From assembly GCF_900112865.1 (NCBI RefSeq), contig NZ_FONH01000001.1:248001-312000 (forward strand): 64,000 nt of DNA. Direction: 5' to 3'. Shown piece after piece: positions 38,982 to 49,323 of the stretch (the stretch's first letter is position 1; every line of letters starts with the position of its first letter). Made by a program: the position numbers and the translations under genes. The notes under the pieces were generated by a model, which worked only from the letters and a program-made list of their open reading frames with translations, did not search any database and was not told where the DNA came from. The stretch is from Dyella marensis. Its GTDB lineage: Bacteria > Pseudomonadota > Gammaproteobacteria > Xanthomonadales > Rhodanobacteraceae.

Positions 38982-41900
38982 CCACCGCCATAGAGTTTTT
39001 CTAGCGCCGCTTGATCATTATCTATCGCCGTTGCAGTAACACCCGCCACGCCACCAAAAACAGAGCTAACCCCCGCGCTCACCACCTGACTCACCTTGCT
39101 GGCATAGCCGTATGTTGCGCGGTAGATATCTCCAATCTCTCCAGCGCCATCCCCCAAGGGACTGGCGACCACTGCCATTCCCACGCTCCCCCAGCTTTTA
39201 ACGCACCCTTCGTTGGATAATTGCCGAAGTGCCTCCACGCCACCGCTAAACGCCATCCTTCCGCCATATCCAAGCCATGCCCCCGCTCCTCCCCCGGCAA
39301 GGCTAAGGCCATTAGTCAATCCCGCGAGGCCGCCGACAGCAGCCCCGGCACCGATATCCCTCCATAGATTTCCATCGCGATCACCCGAAAGGTATCCAGT
39401 AATCCCTCCCCATATACCTCCAATGACCAAGCCTGCCACAGCGGAAACAGGATCTTGACCATTGCGGTCAATATAGTTAAGTGGGCTACCAAAAGAATAA
39501 GCAAAGAAATTCGCTTGCCTTCCACCAAAACCCAGTGGATCCTCACTAATAAACCGCCCCATCTCGGGACTGTAGTATCTCGCACGGTAGTAATAGAGCC
39601 CCGCCGTGTCCGCCTCACGACCAGTGTACTGATACGGATTTGTATAACCAGTACTTGTATCGCTTGATGAGATGTTGCCGTACGGATCATAGCTATAACG
39701 CTGACGAATTTCGCCAGCCGAATTGGTTAACCCAATCGTACTACCCAGCATATCCGTTAGAAAATACAATCTCCCACCTACATCGTTACGCGCAAAACGC
39801 TCATCGACCCCTGGTCCAACAAGAATCGGGTTAGTAGCCCCCGCTTGTTTCTCCTGTATCGGATTTTCGCCGTCATATAGATACTGCGTAGGCACAGCCG
39901 CACCGATCGCCTTACCAGTTCGACGACCCAACGCGTCATACGCGAAACTCAGCTTCAGCTCACCGCCCTGCCGGACCTGAATGAGCTCGTTACGGGCGTT
40001 CCATACGAAGCTGTTCACGCCATCGCTGGTCAGGTTGCCATTAGCGTCATAGCTCAGTGTCGCGCCATTGAAACTAACTTGGCGATTGTTGGCGTCAAAT
40101 GTACTAGGCTGCGTGGTTGGCGCCGGAACTTGATTAAACGCCAAGCTGCCGCCCTGAGTAACGAGGTGGCCGGCAAGATCGTAGCCATAGATTAAATCAC
40201 CAAGCTCCGTGCCATTGCCCTGGGTGTATATCTGACCAGTTAGCTGATTGGCATTGTCATAGCCATAGGTAATGAAAATGCCATTGGGCAAGGTCAGGCT
40301 TGTTCGCCGGTTGGCATCGTCATAACTCAGTTGCACCACCTCGCTGCCCTGAGTAATCGACAGCAATCGGTCAGCATCATCGTACTGGTATACAACTGCT
40401 ACCTGGCTGTCCGGCGTCATGCCAGTGCGACGGCCTGCAGCGTCGTAGCTATAGCCCACCGTACCCTGCGGCGTCACCGCCTGAGTTACTCGATCCAAAT
40501 CGTCGTAACCCCAGCTCAGGCTGCCAGCGCTCGTATCCAGAAGTTCAGTTACTCGATTACCCGTGTCGTAAGTTACCTGCGTGCCCGAACCATCCGCATA
40601 AGTCGTCAATGTCCGCCGCCCAAGGGCGTCATAGGTATAAAGGGTGGTCTGCTGCTTACGGTCCACATGCGAGAGCGGATGATTCATGCCGTCATAGGTC
40701 CACGATTCGGACTGGTTCAGCGCATCCGTGCGGGCGACCTGGCGGTTCCGATTATCGTATGTGCTGCCGATGACCTTGCTGTTGGATAGAGTTACCTGTG
40801 TTGGATTGCCATTGCCGTCATAGTCCACCTGGGTGGATTGGTTCAAGCCGTCAATGAACTTCACAACACGATTATTGGTGTCGTACAGCTTCAACGCCAC
40901 ATTGCCCAGCGGATCCTTGATCGCCACCAAGCGACCTAATGCATCGGTCGTTATTGTCGTCGTACGCCCCAGTGCATCCGTGATCGATTGCAGGTCATAG
41001 CCTTGGTAGCCAATGGTGGTCAGATGCCCTAGTGCATCCTCCACCGCCGTAGGCTGACCATTGCCATTACACAGCATTGTGATGGCGTGCCCCAGCGGGT
41101 CAATTACCTGTGACAGGCAACCATTGGTATAGGCAAAGGTCGTGGTGTGACTGAGCGGATCGGTGATTGATGCGATCTGGTTATAATCAGGCGTATAGCT
41201 GTACTGATATGTCGTAGCCTGTGACGTGTCAGCCAAACGCGTGATGCGTGTGACATTACCTGAATTGTCATAGCTGTACGTGGTCTTCCGGCCCAACGCA
41301 TCAGTCATGCTATCGACTAGGCCAGATGCCTGTCGAACGTAGGTCAGTGTCTGCGCCAGCGATGTGCCGTATGCCCGGGTATCAGTCATAGAATATTTGC
41401 TGACCGGGTCGAAGACGACGTATTCGCTGTTCCCGTTTGGATCGGTGGCCGTGGTCGCGGTCACCTGCTGATTAGTGTCAAGCGCGTAAGCAAACTGATA
41501 ATTCGTATTATCGGCGTATGTCTGCTTCGAGACCCGACCGTTGCTATCGTATTCGTTGGTTACCCAAACGTTACCGCGGCGGTCCTGCATAGTCAGCATG
41601 CGTTGGTTTCTGTCGTACGTGTATTGCTCATTGGTGCCATCCGAAAACGTCACCTGGCTCAGCGCGCCAGCGTTGTTATAGCTATAGGAGACTCCTCGGC
41701 CGGTCTGGTCCGCCACATTTGAGATGTAATTGCCATAGCCGTAAGTAAAGTTCAGGCTGCGGCCGCTGGGCGATACGACCCTATCCAGCAGGCCGGCGTT
41801 GTAGGACAACTGCAGTGCATTACCGAAGCGATCCTGCATCCACACCATCTGATTGGGCGCATGACGGGTGAAGGCCATTTGGGTTCCATCACGCAAGGTC

Positions 41901-44341
41901 AGTATCCAGTGCGCGCCATCGGGCGTGTTATCAAACAGGAACTGCAACGTTGCGCCATAGAAACCCGAATTGGTCGAAGTATGCTTCCACACCGTGGACG
42001 GAGTGAATGGCCAATTCAAGCTTCCGCTGACCAGATTGAATTTGATGCCCTCACCGCAGGGCATCACCAGTTGCATCGTGTTGAGGCTATCGTCGCTATA
42101 GAGGTGGAGACCGAAGTTAGAATCCGCACCCACACCGAAGGCGTGCGATTGCGTATCGCCCGTGCGGTATGCGCGCGTCAGAGCGAGCGGCACCACGTCG
42201 CGTACCGCCAAGTCGGTCCATTCGTGGAAGAAGATACCCGTCTGCAGGTCTACAGGCTTTCCAAGAGTTTGGCCATTGCAAAGCCTAGCCCCGGGACCAT
42301 TGCTGTTATTTGCCGACGCACCGGCACCCAATGCCCATACGATCCTCACGCCAGGATCCGGCGCCAGATGCTGCGCATCGGCCGTCACCCGGCCGGCGCC
42401 ATACATCTGCCAACCTTCCTTGATGTCGTAGACCCAAAAATCCGCTGCCGTCCGCGGCGGCTGCTTGCCATAATTGGGATACACCACCCGGATGCCCTGC
42501 GCCGCCTCGGGCGTCAGGCCCTGCACCACCGCGTCGCCGGGCTGGATGGTGAAATACATCGGGAAGTTCGCGGGTAGCGGGAACGGCGCGTGATCCACTG
42601 GCGTGGGCACCACCGCCAGCTCCGTCAGCACCTTACCTTCCCGATCCTTGAAGATCGTTCCCGCCGGAATGTGTAGCTCAAGCCCCGGCATTTCTGGATG
42701 CTTCAGCACTATTTCCTGCGTGGTCGGCGACGGGATGGTGATCTTGTCGCGCGCAAGCACGCGCGGCAGATACATCACGAATGGCATGCGATTGTGCTCG
42801 CCCGCCTTGATATCGGCGCCGACAGGGAAGCGCCCGTACTCCACGTCGCCATGGCTGGCAGTGCGGCCATCCACGAAGAGTTCCTGTCGCCCCGCGCTCA
42901 AGCTGTCCAACACAAATACACCTTGCGCATCGGTGCGCACTTTTCGGCCACCAATGCTTACCTCGACGTTGGCGACCGGTGTCTCATCGATCCGCCGCAC
43001 CTGGCCGATCAATGCCGTGGCGTTCTTGGCCAGCGGTGCCTCCTGGGCACGCGTGTCCGGCAACTCCTGCCGTGCGTGATACAAGCGCCAGTGACCGCCT
43101 GCTCCGTCGGGGGCATTGTCCTGGCCCGGATACCATGCGCCGTCCCGAACGGCCCCATGCTCGCGGCACAAGGAGTGCACATCAGTTGCCGCGCAAGGCT
43201 GCGCGCCGTTACCGGCACCCGCGGTCAGTACCAGTGCCGGCTCATTCGATATCGCAGACGAATCGGCTGCGTTGGGCGCCACCGGTCGTCCACCCTGCCC
43301 GGCGACACTTACCCCCGACGAATGAAGTGTGGTGGTCGTAAAACCGACTGCGGTGTACGGGACCGCCCGGCCCGACGCCGTATGTAGCCCCTGCACGAAG
43401 AGCGTGTAGCGCGCTCCTGGATACAGGTCATCCGGAAGCTGCACGAAAGCGAGCCGGCCGTGCTCCGCGCCGACGATCTTCGTATCCACGATGCCATTGG
43501 GCCCCAGCAGCTTCACCGCCTTGCCCGCGGCCAGTTCGCGCAGGTTGACCGGCTCGGCGAAGCGCAATGACAGGGGGCCGCGCAGTGGCGTGTCCGCAGC
43601 CTCTGCACCGGGCAACGTCGTTACCGCAGCCACCGTCCTATCGCGAGGGGCATCCGTCGCCGCCACCAGCCGCTGTGAAGCAGGGTCGAATCGCATGGCC
43701 GATCGCACGGCGAAGCCATGGTCGTCCACGCCACCCTCGATGCGTACCGCACCGTCCGCCTCCATCACGGCACGTGCGCGATAGCGCGGAACGTCATTGC
43801 CTTCCACCGGCGCGACCTGCCGATGCAATACATCCCATACCAACGCCTGCGGCGTGGGCACGCCATCCCCGCTCCAGCCGCCGGCAAGGAGCAAGTGGCC
43901 ATCGCTCAGCACGGTCAGTGTATGCCCCGCACGCGCCGGCAAACCCAGGTTGGCTGCACGGACGAACTGACGCGTCGTCGGATCGAACCACTGCCCATAA
44001 TCGAGCACGCGGCCCCTGGCATCCGTACCGCCCCATAGCAACACCTGGCCGGTCGGCATTACCGTGAACGACGCATCCTGCCGCACTTCCGGCAAGGTTA
44101 GGCGCTCAATGCGCGTCGCGTCGCTCAGGTAGGCACGCCCTTGCGCGCCATAAACCTCAAGGCGACGGCCATCGGGCAAGGTCATACTCACTGCATCGGA
44201 GCTTCGGGCAAGCCGGACAGAAGCACCGTCCGTGTCCACGGAGACTATGCGATGCGCGGCAATGATGGCACCTGCGCTGAGCACAGCCACGCCAAGCGCG
44301 CCGCATACCGCCAAAGAAATTCCCCGTTTCATCATTCCCAT
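38963..44341 (-). CDS. RHS repeat protein with variable C-terminal tip (polymorphic toxin)
   Basis: 1792 residues. An N-terminal membrane or signal segment (ISLAVCGALGVAVLSAGAIIAAH) precedes kelch/galactose-oxidase-like repeats (about 60-240), a Big-type domain, a carboxypeptidase-regulatory-like domain (VRRIDETPVANVEVSIGGRK) and a DUF6531-type region (LCNGQTLGKPVDLQTGIFF). Many YD repeats follow (YSYDPYGNISS). The RHS core ends around GREADTAGLYYYRARYYSPE and SEDPLGFGG. After residue 1630 comes a 160-residue Gly-rich tip (GLVIGGIWGGITGYLSGDRD) ending GGGCGCED. The tip has no catalytic motif I know and could be membrane-acting. No PAAR domain is present. The upstream gene is the IPT protein; the downstream gene is the candidate immunity protein. 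Confidence 0.92.
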   Translation of the reverse strand: MGMMKRGISLAVCGALGVAVLSAGAIIAAHRIVSVDTDGASVRLARSSDAVSMTLPDGRRLEVYGAQGRAYLSDATRIERLTLPEVRQDASFTVMPTGQVLLWGGTDARGRVLDYGQWFDPTTRQFVRAANLGLPARAGHTLTVLSDGHLLLAGGWSGDGVPTPQALVWDVLHRQVAPVEGNDVPRYRARAVMEADGAVRIEGGVDDHGFAVRSAMRFDPASQRLVAATDAPRDRTVAAVTTLPGAEAADTPLRGPLSLRFAEPVNLRELAAGKAVKLLGPNGIVDTKIVGAEHGRLAFVQLPDDLYPGARYTLFVQGLHTASGRAVPYTAVGFTTTTLHSSGVSVAGQGGRPVAPNAADSSAISNEPALVLTAGAGNGAQPCAATDVHSLCREHGAVRDGAWYPGQDNAPDGAGGHWRLYHARQELPDTRAQEAPLAKNATALIGQVRRIDETPVANVEVSIGGRKVRTDAQGVFVLDSLSAGRQELFVDGRTASHGDVEYGRFPVGADIKAGEHNRMPFVMYLPRVLARDKITIPSPTTQEIVLKHPEMPGLELHIPAGTIFKDREGKVLTELAVVPTPVDHAPFPLPANFPMYFTIQPGDAVVQGLTPEAAQGIRVVYPNYGKQPPRTAADFWVYDIKEGWQMYGAGRVTADAQHLAPDPGVRIVWALGAGASANNSNGPGARLCNGQTLGKPVDLQTGIFFHEWTDLAVRDVVPLALTRAYRTGDTQSHAFGVGADSNFGLHLYSDDSLNTMQLVMPCGEGIKFNLVSGSLNWPFTPSTVWKHTSTNSGFYGATLQFLFDNTPDGAHWILTLRDGTQMAFTRHAPNQMVWMQDRFGNALQLSYNAGLLDRVVSPSGRSLNFTYGYGNYISNVADQTGRGVSYSYNNAGALSQVTFSDGTNEQYTYDRNQRMLTMQDRRGNVWVTNEYDSNGRVSKQTYADNTNYQFAYALDTNQQVTATTATDPNGNSEYVVFDPVSKYSMTDTRAYGTSLAQTLTYVRQASGLVDSMTDALGRKTTYSYDNSGNVTRITRLADTSQATTYQYSYTPDYNQIASITDPLSHTTTFAYTNGCLSQVIDPLGHAITMLCNGNGQPTAVEDALGHLTTIGYQGYDLQSITDALGRTTTITTDALGRLVAIKDPLGNVALKLYDTNNRVVKFIDGLNQSTQVDYDGNGNPTQVTLSNSKVIGSTYDNRNRQVARTDALNQSESWTYDGMNHPLSHVDRKQQTTLYTYDALGRRTLTTYADGSGTQVTYDTGNRVTELLDTSAGSLSWGYDDLDRVTQAVTPQGTVGYSYDAAGRRTGMTPDSQVAVVYQYDDADRLLSITQGSEVVQLSYDDANRRTSLTLPNGIFITYGYDNANQLTGQIYTQGNGTELGDLIYGYDLAGHLVTQGGSLAFNQVPAPTTQPSTFDANNRQVSFNGATLSYDANGNLTSDGVNSFVWNARNELIQVRQGGELKLSFAYDALGRRTGKAIGAAVPTQYLYDGENPIQEKQAGATNPILVGPGVDERFARNDVGGRLYFLTDMLGSTIGLTNSAGEIRQRYSYDPYGNISSSDTSTGYTNPYQYTGREADTAGLYYYRARYYSPEMGRFISEDPLGFGGRQANFFAYSFGSPLNYIDRNGQDPVSAVAGLVIGGIWGGITGYLSGDRDGNLWRDIGAGAAVGGLAGLTNGLSLAGGGAGAWLGYGGRMAFSGGVEALRQLSNEGCVKSWGSVGMAVVASPLGDGAGEIGDIYRATYGYASKVSQVVSAGVSSVFGGVAGVTATAIDNDQAALEKLYGGGCGCED

Positions 44342-44446
44342 GACCTTCCCCTATCCATAAGCAGAACCGCCTGCTCGCCGCGCTCGCGATCCACCGCGCC
44401 ATTTCACGCTTTTTTCGATAACAGACTGCGGGACTCCTGCGAGCCC

Positions 44447-47400
44447 TTACGATCCAGTTGCACCACTCAAAGTCAGCTGCACATTTGCAGGCAATCCATA
44501 GATGACGGTGACTAGAACCGTATATGTGCCACCCTGCGGCAGCGTCGGCAGACTCAAGGCAGTCGGATTGACCGCACTGAAACTCGTCAGCTGCGTGCCG
44601 TCAGGACGATAGATGGTGAAATAGACGGTGTAGCCAGCGGGTGTCGTCGAAATGGCATTGACCGTCAGCGTCGGCGCGTCGCCGGCGTTACCTGAGAATG
44701 TCAGTCGGGCTGCCTGCCCCGGGCGAGGCAAATCCACTGTCGTCGCGGTGCCGTTCAATAGCTGCAGACCGGTAATGTCGCGCGTCAAGGTGACTGTCGC
44801 ATTCTGGATCTGCAATGGGCCGCTAGACGAGCCGCCCGGCGTAATGACGATGCTGTAGGTCCCGGCAGCGAGCCCCCAAAGGTGGGCGTTATTGCCGGCT
44901 CCAGTGCCGAAATTGGTAATGAATCGTCCGTTGGAGTCGTAAACACCGACCGTCGCCCAGTCGTTAGATGGGGAGCCACCGCTTACCGACACGCCCGTGA
45001 GCGCCAGCTCAAGATTGTCGCCGGCATTCGCATTGAAGGTCAGGTAAATGTTCTGCCCTATCGCACCAGTCGCATAAGATTTGGAGGGACCGTCGACCGC
45101 CAGCGTATCGACCACGCCGCTGAGCAAGGTCAGTTGTGCGGTACTCGGCAATCCCCAGCTTCCCCACGTCACCACGGTATAGGTGCCGCTTTGCGGCAGA
45201 TTCTGCAGGTTCCATGTATTCGAGGAAGCGGTATCGACGAAGGTCAGCTGCGCACCGTCCGGCCGGTATACGACGAAATTGACACTATTGTTGGCAGGGG
45301 TCGTAGTGACGGCACTGGCCGCCAATGCCACGGTGTCGCCGGCATTCGCCGTGAATGTCAGTCGCGCAGCCTGCCCAGGGCGAGGCAGGTTTACCGTCGC
45401 CGCGGTCCCATAGGACAGCTGTCCAGTGACGTCCCGCGTCAGCGTGACCGTCGCATTCTGGATCTGCAGCAAACCATTCGAACCGCCACCAGGTGTAATG
45501 ACGATGCGGTAGGTCCCGCCAGCAAGCCCCCAAAGATGGGCGTTGTTCCCGGCATTGGAGCCAAAATTAGCGATCAATCGTCCGCTGGGATCGTATACAC
45601 CCGCGGTAACCCAGTCGTTGTAAGGAGAGCCGCCGGTTATGGATACACCAGAGAGCGCCAATTCCAGGTTGTCGCCGGCATTGGCGTTGAAAGTCAGATA
45701 GATGTTTTGTCCGCCAACCGCTGTCGCATACGATTTTGATGGGCCATCGACCGTCATCGTATCGATCACGCCATGCAGCAGAGTCAATTGCGAGGTGTTC
45801 GGCAATCCCCAGCTGGCGTTCGTGATCACCATGTAAGTGCCGCTATCCGGCAGATTCTCCAGGTTCCATGTCGTTGGAGAGCTGGCGCTCAGACTGGTGA
45901 GTTGTCCGCCGTCCGGACGGTAGATGGTGTAATAAACGGTATTATTCGCGGGCGTCGTGCTGACGGCATTTGCGACGAACGTTACCGTATCACCGGCATT
46001 GGCTGTGAATGTCAGCCGCTCAGTCTGTCCAGGACGCGGCAAATTTACAGTCGTCGCCGCGCCATATGTCAGCTGTGGACCGACGATATCGCGCGTGAGC
46101 GTGGCGGTCGCATTCTGAATTTGCAGCAATCCGGAGGAACCGCCACCAGGTGTAACGATCAGCAGAAAAGTTCCACCTGACACACCCCAAAGATGTGCGT
46201 TGTTTCCGCCCCCGGAGCCGGCATTGGTTATCAGTCGATTCGCCGAATCGTAGACCAGGAACCTCACCCAATCGTTGGAGGGAGAGCCTCCTGTTACCGC
46301 CACGTTGGTGAGCGCCAGACCCAGGTTGTCGCCATTCTGGGCGGTAAAAATTACGCGTTTGGATTCTCCGGCGCCGCCGGTAGAGAAAGAAAGATCGCTA
46401 CCATCAATGCTCATGCGCGGGTTGGTCTCCACACGCGCCTGAAACTGCGCACTGGCATTGCTTGGCTTCAGCAATACCGTGTAAGTCCCTGCCAGATTCG
46501 TTTGCGGAAGATGAATCGTCGCGACTTGCGGGTCCAGGCTGCCCTGGGCCGCGACCCGCCCCGCCGGGTCGTAGACGGTGTAGGTAAAGCCATTGTTCAC
46601 CAGCACGAGCTGGTCAAGCTGGACACTCAACCAGCTGCCAAGCGGAGCATCGAACAGGAGCGCGCCGAACTTGTTCGCCGCGACCGACATGTTGACGCCC
46701 GTGCTGTCTACCGTCGCCCGCGCGGACGCGACAACATTGGCCGTTCCGACATTCGCAGGCACCACCACAAGATCTTGCGCGCTGATAGCCTGGCCGTAGG
46801 ACGTGGTCACTCCGACTTTGCCACTCCCTACGCTGGACGGCACGGTGAACTGAATCTGCGCATTAGTTGCAGAGGTAGGAGACACCGCCACATGACCGAC
46901 GCTCACCGTATTGGTGCCCGTTCCCGGGTGCAGGTGGCTGCCTGAAACCGTAACATTGTCACCAATAGCCGCCACTGTCGGTGCAATGCCGGTGATCTCC
47001 GGAGCAAGTCCCGTATCGTCAACGATGAAGAGAGCATCGCTCGCGACGCTCTGCCCACCTGCGGTAACGGTGATCGGACCAGTCGTGGCGCCATCCGGCA
47101 CAGTCGTGTGCAGCTCGTTCGCGGTCGACGACAGGACGGAGCCTCCCACGCCGTTAAAGCTTACGGAGAGCGCGCTGCCATCGAACCCTTGCCCATAAAC
47201 CGTGACGGGCGTTCCAGGCGTGCCATGGGTAGGCGTGAATGCAAACAAGCGGAGCGTACCGGCAGGCTCCGTCTTGATTTCCAGGAGGTTGCCCATCGCG
47301 TCATAGACATATCGGGCGCTGGTTCCATCGTCGCGCGTCATGGCAACCAGGCGGCCATTGCCGTCGTAGACGTACCTGGCAGCCTGCGCCTGGCAGATCA

Positions 47401-47515
47401 AGACCAGGAAGAGACACAGCATCGCCAAAAATGTCCGGGCGAATTTTGCGTAGATGGATTTTCCAAACGTCGCGCCCCTGGGCGCCATTCCGGCCACGCC
47501 GCCATGCGTTCTCAT
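44447..47515 (-). CDS. Exported IPT/TIG and repeat-rich protein with RHS-like N terminus
   Basis: 1022 residues from ATG 47515 (AGGGGAC upstream). A signal peptide (TFLAMLCLFLVLICQAQA) is followed at once by two YD/RHS units (RYVYDGNGRLVAMTRDDGT, RYVYDAMGNLLEI). Two IPT/TIG immunoglobulin-like domains follow (FTPTHGTPGTPVTVYGQGF; GIAPTVAAIGDNVTVSGSHL). From about 370 onward the chain is three repeats of about 219 residues with GDNLELALTGVS, NNAHLWGLAGGTY and LPRPGQAARLTF motifs. It is 105 bases upstream of the RHS gene in the same orientation and probably co-transcribed. Likely a surface or extracellular protein; role unknown. Confidence 0.85.
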   Translation of the reverse strand: MRTHGGVAGMAPRGATFGKSIYAKFARTFLAMLCLFLVLICQAQAARYVYDGNGRLVAMTRDDGTSARYVYDAMGNLLEIKTEPAGTLRLFAFTPTHGTPGTPVTVYGQGFDGSALSVSFNGVGGSVLSSTANELHTTVPDGATTGPITVTAGGQSVASDALFIVDDTGLAPEITGIAPTVAAIGDNVTVSGSHLHPGTGTNTVSVGHVAVSPTSATNAQIQFTVPSSVGSGKVGVTTSYGQAISAQDLVVVPANVGTANVVASARATVDSTGVNMSVAANKFGALLFDAPLGSWLSVQLDQLVLVNNGFTYTVYDPAGRVAAQGSLDPQVATIHLPQTNLAGTYTVLLKPSNASAQFQARVETNPRMSIDGSDLSFSTGGAGESKRVIFTAQNGDNLGLALTNVAVTGGSPSNDWVRFLVYDSANRLITNAGSGGGNNAHLWGVSGGTFLLIVTPGGGSSGLLQIQNATATLTRDIVGPQLTYGAATTVNLPRPGQTERLTFTANAGDTVTFVANAVSTTPANNTVYYTIYRPDGGQLTSLSASSPTTWNLENLPDSGTYMVITNASWGLPNTSQLTLLHGVIDTMTVDGPSKSYATAVGGQNIYLTFNANAGDNLELALSGVSITGGSPYNDWVTAGVYDPSGRLIANFGSNAGNNAHLWGLAGGTYRIVITPGGGSNGLLQIQNATVTLTRDVTGQLSYGTAATVNLPRPGQAARLTFTANAGDTVALAASAVTTTPANNSVNFVVYRPDGAQLTFVDTASSNTWNLQNLPQSGTYTVVTWGSWGLPSTAQLTLLSGVVDTLAVDGPSKSYATGAIGQNIYLTFNANAGDNLELALTGVSVSGGSPSNDWATVGVYDSNGRFITNFGTGAGNNAHLWGLAAGTYSIVITPGGSSSGPLQIQNATVTLTRDITGLQLLNGTATTVDLPRPGQAARLTFSGNAGDAPTLTVNAISTTPAGYTVYFTIYRPDGTQLTSFSAVNPTALSLPTLPQGGTYTVLVTVIYGLPANVQLTLSGATGS
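44700..46340 (-). repeat. Three internal repeats of about 655 bases in the IPT/TIG protein gene
   Basis: The marker GTCAG(T/C)CGC.C followed by a LPRPGQ codon block recurs at 44700, 45357 and 46011. The periods are 657 and 654 bases, i.e. 219 and 218 codons. A second marker (INYL-type block with GDNLELAL) recurs with the same spacing near 45010, 45665 and 46320. The copies are clearly diverged, unlike the adhesin duplication. Confidence 0.85.
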
Positions 47516-47689
47516 CTACGTCCCCTGTATCGTGCCAGAGCGGTTGGATATCCAAACTCCAGCGGAGACTACAAGAGTCGGCCCGGATGTTTCCACAGGC
47601 TCGCACGGCAAGATTGAAGAAAAACACTAAACTCCGGGAATCCCGTTCCGGGGCCGTGAGCAGCGCCAAATCGTTACAGGAGACACTTC

Positions 47690-48187
47690 ATGAAAATGAG
47701 ACCAGGATGGCTTTTGTCTGCATCACTTGCGCTGGCAATATTGGCGGGTTGTGGTCAACACTCCACGGGTTCGGCCGCCGAAACCGATCCCCCCTCCCCC
47801 GCCGTCACAGCGAACGACAACGCCTGGGGCAGTTATCTGGCTGAGCAAGGGAAGATCCACGGAAAAGAGGCATCGTCTCATCCGTTTATCTTTCTAGTTC
47901 CCGAAGGAGACAGCACGGAAGCTTTGACACGACGCAAGGATCTAGCTCGATACGTTTCATCTTCGATCGGTCCGGTCATTCTTCCTGGCTCCACGCTGAT
48001 CTTCGGCGGACGCTCAGCTGCAGAGACCAATGCATTCGCGCAAGTTGTCGGAGCATCGACCAAGAAGGATGCGCTCAAGGGTTCCATCGTATTGATTGTC
48101 AGCGATGGAGAGCAGAAAGAGCTCATAGGCAAATCGTTTGATGCCAGCCAGGCGACACTGCGCTTTTCCAAGATGCAGCAAAAATAA
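47690..48187 (+). CDS. Small lipoprotein of unknown function
   Basis: 165 residues. AGGAG lies seven bases before the ATG. The lipobox LAILAGC places the lipidated Cys at residue 21. The mature protein has a flexible acidic/Pro-rich start and then FIFLVPEGDSTEALTRRKDL, GPVILPGSTLIFGGRSAAET and GSIVLIVSDGEQKELI. No family recognised. It is followed 57 bases later by the di-haem peroxidase gene in the same direction, and both have lower GC than the core genes around them. Confidence 0.75.
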   Translation: MKMRPGWLLSASLALAILAGCGQHSTGSAAETDPPSPAVTANDNAWGSYLAEQGKIHGKEASSHPFIFLVPEGDSTEALTRRKDLARYVSSSIGPVILPGSTLIFGGRSAAETNAFAQVVGASTKKDALKGSIVLIVSDGEQKELIGKSFDASQATLRFSKMQQK

Positions 48188-48244
48188 GGCCGGCCTAACA
48201 AACAAGCCCTCTACAGCGACGCGCGATCTCGGATAGAAAGCTTT

Positions 48245-49297
48245 ATGCCCATGCAAGCCACAAGAAAACGCGCCGCCCATATTCTGCTGGCGGGTATCGC
48301 CACATGCATGGTTTCCACCGCGTCCTTGGCTGATCAGCAGGCAATCGAGCAGCGGCGGACCAGTGCGGCGTTGATGCTTGGAGAACGGATCTTTCAGGAC
48401 ACTTCGCTAAGCGCCGATGGAAAAGTGAGTTGTGCTTCTTGCCACCAGCCCGAACGGGCCTTCTCGGATGGTCGCCGCGTCGCTATCGGCATACGGCAGC
48501 TATCCGGCACCCGCAATACCCCCAGCCTTGCAACCCTGGGACGTTCTCCAAGCCCGGCCTATTTCTGGGACGGCCGCCGTCCATCGCTGGAAACAGCCGT
48601 GATGGACCCATTTGTCAATTCGGTGGAAATGGGGTTGCCGAATCGCGAGTTGCTGCTATCTCGCCTCAAAAACAATCCCAGTTACCAACCGATGTTCGAA
48701 GCAGCCTTTTCATCTCAAGGCCGCATGTTTGGCTTGGCCCAAGTCGCTCAGGCGCTGTCTACCTACATCCGGTCGATCGACAGGGAAGAAAGTGCCTATG
48801 AGCGCTATGCCGCGGGCAAAGACAAAAATGCCTTGAGCGCACAAGCCCAACGTGGCCTTGCCATATTCGAAAGCAAGGGCCGTTGTGCGGAATGCCACCT
48901 CACCAAAGGGACGCCACCAGCACTGACGGATCATGGATTTCATCGAACGGGCATCGGGATGAGCAGCGTCGAGCGCGACCTCCCGCGGCTCACGATGGAA
49001 GTCATGCAGCACTCGCTTACTGGCGAAGCTCTCGGCGATCGAATAGCCACTCATGAAGACGAGGCTCAACTGGGTCGATTCAATGTCACCCAAAAGGTGG
49101 AAGACATCGGAATGTTTCGCACGCCTTCATTGCGCGGGGTGTCCAGGACGGCGCCCTATATGCATGACGGCAGCGTCGCCACGCTGCCGGAGGCGCTGGA
49201 GATGGAAGTCTACTATCGAGGACTCACCTCCGGTCGCCCTCTTGGCCTGACTGCCGAGGAAAAAACAGATTTGCTTGAGTTCCTCAGGCAGCTGTAG
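48245..49297 (+). CDS. Di-haem cytochrome c peroxidase/MauG family protein
   Basis: 350 residues with a signal peptide (LLAGIATCMVSTASLA). It has two c-type haem sites: CASCH (63-67) and CAECH (214-218). Conserved family segments include ERIFQDTSLSADGKVSC, NTPSLATLGRSPSPAYFWDG, GMFRTPSLRGVSRTAPYMHD and GSVATLPEALEM. Periplasmic enzymes of this family reduce hydrogen peroxide or modify protein side chains; which applies here cannot be read from sequence. The length fits the family. Confidence 0.93.
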   Translation: MPMQATRKRAAHILLAGIATCMVSTASLADQQAIEQRRTSAALMLGERIFQDTSLSADGKVSCASCHQPERAFSDGRRVAIGIRQLSGTRNTPSLATLGRSPSPAYFWDGRRPSLETAVMDPFVNSVEMGLPNRELLLSRLKNNPSYQPMFEAAFSSQGRMFGLAQVAQALSTYIRSIDREESAYERYAAGKDKNALSAQAQRGLAIFESKGRCAECHLTKGTPPALTDHGFHRTGIGMSSVERDLPRLTMEVMQHSLTGEALGDRIATHEDEAQLGRFNVTQKVEDIGMFRTPSLRGVSRTAPYMHDGSVATLPEALEMEVYYRGLTSGRPLGLTAEEKTDLLEFLRQL

Positions 49298-49323
49298 CCC
49301 GGTTTGCTCGATCAGCCCGACGC

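Noticed and set aside
38963-44341. RHS protein as a T6SS effector because a T6SS is in the window
   Set aside because: It has an N-terminal Sec-type or membrane segment and no PAAR domain, and no vgrG or adaptor gene is nearby, so T6SS delivery is not supported.
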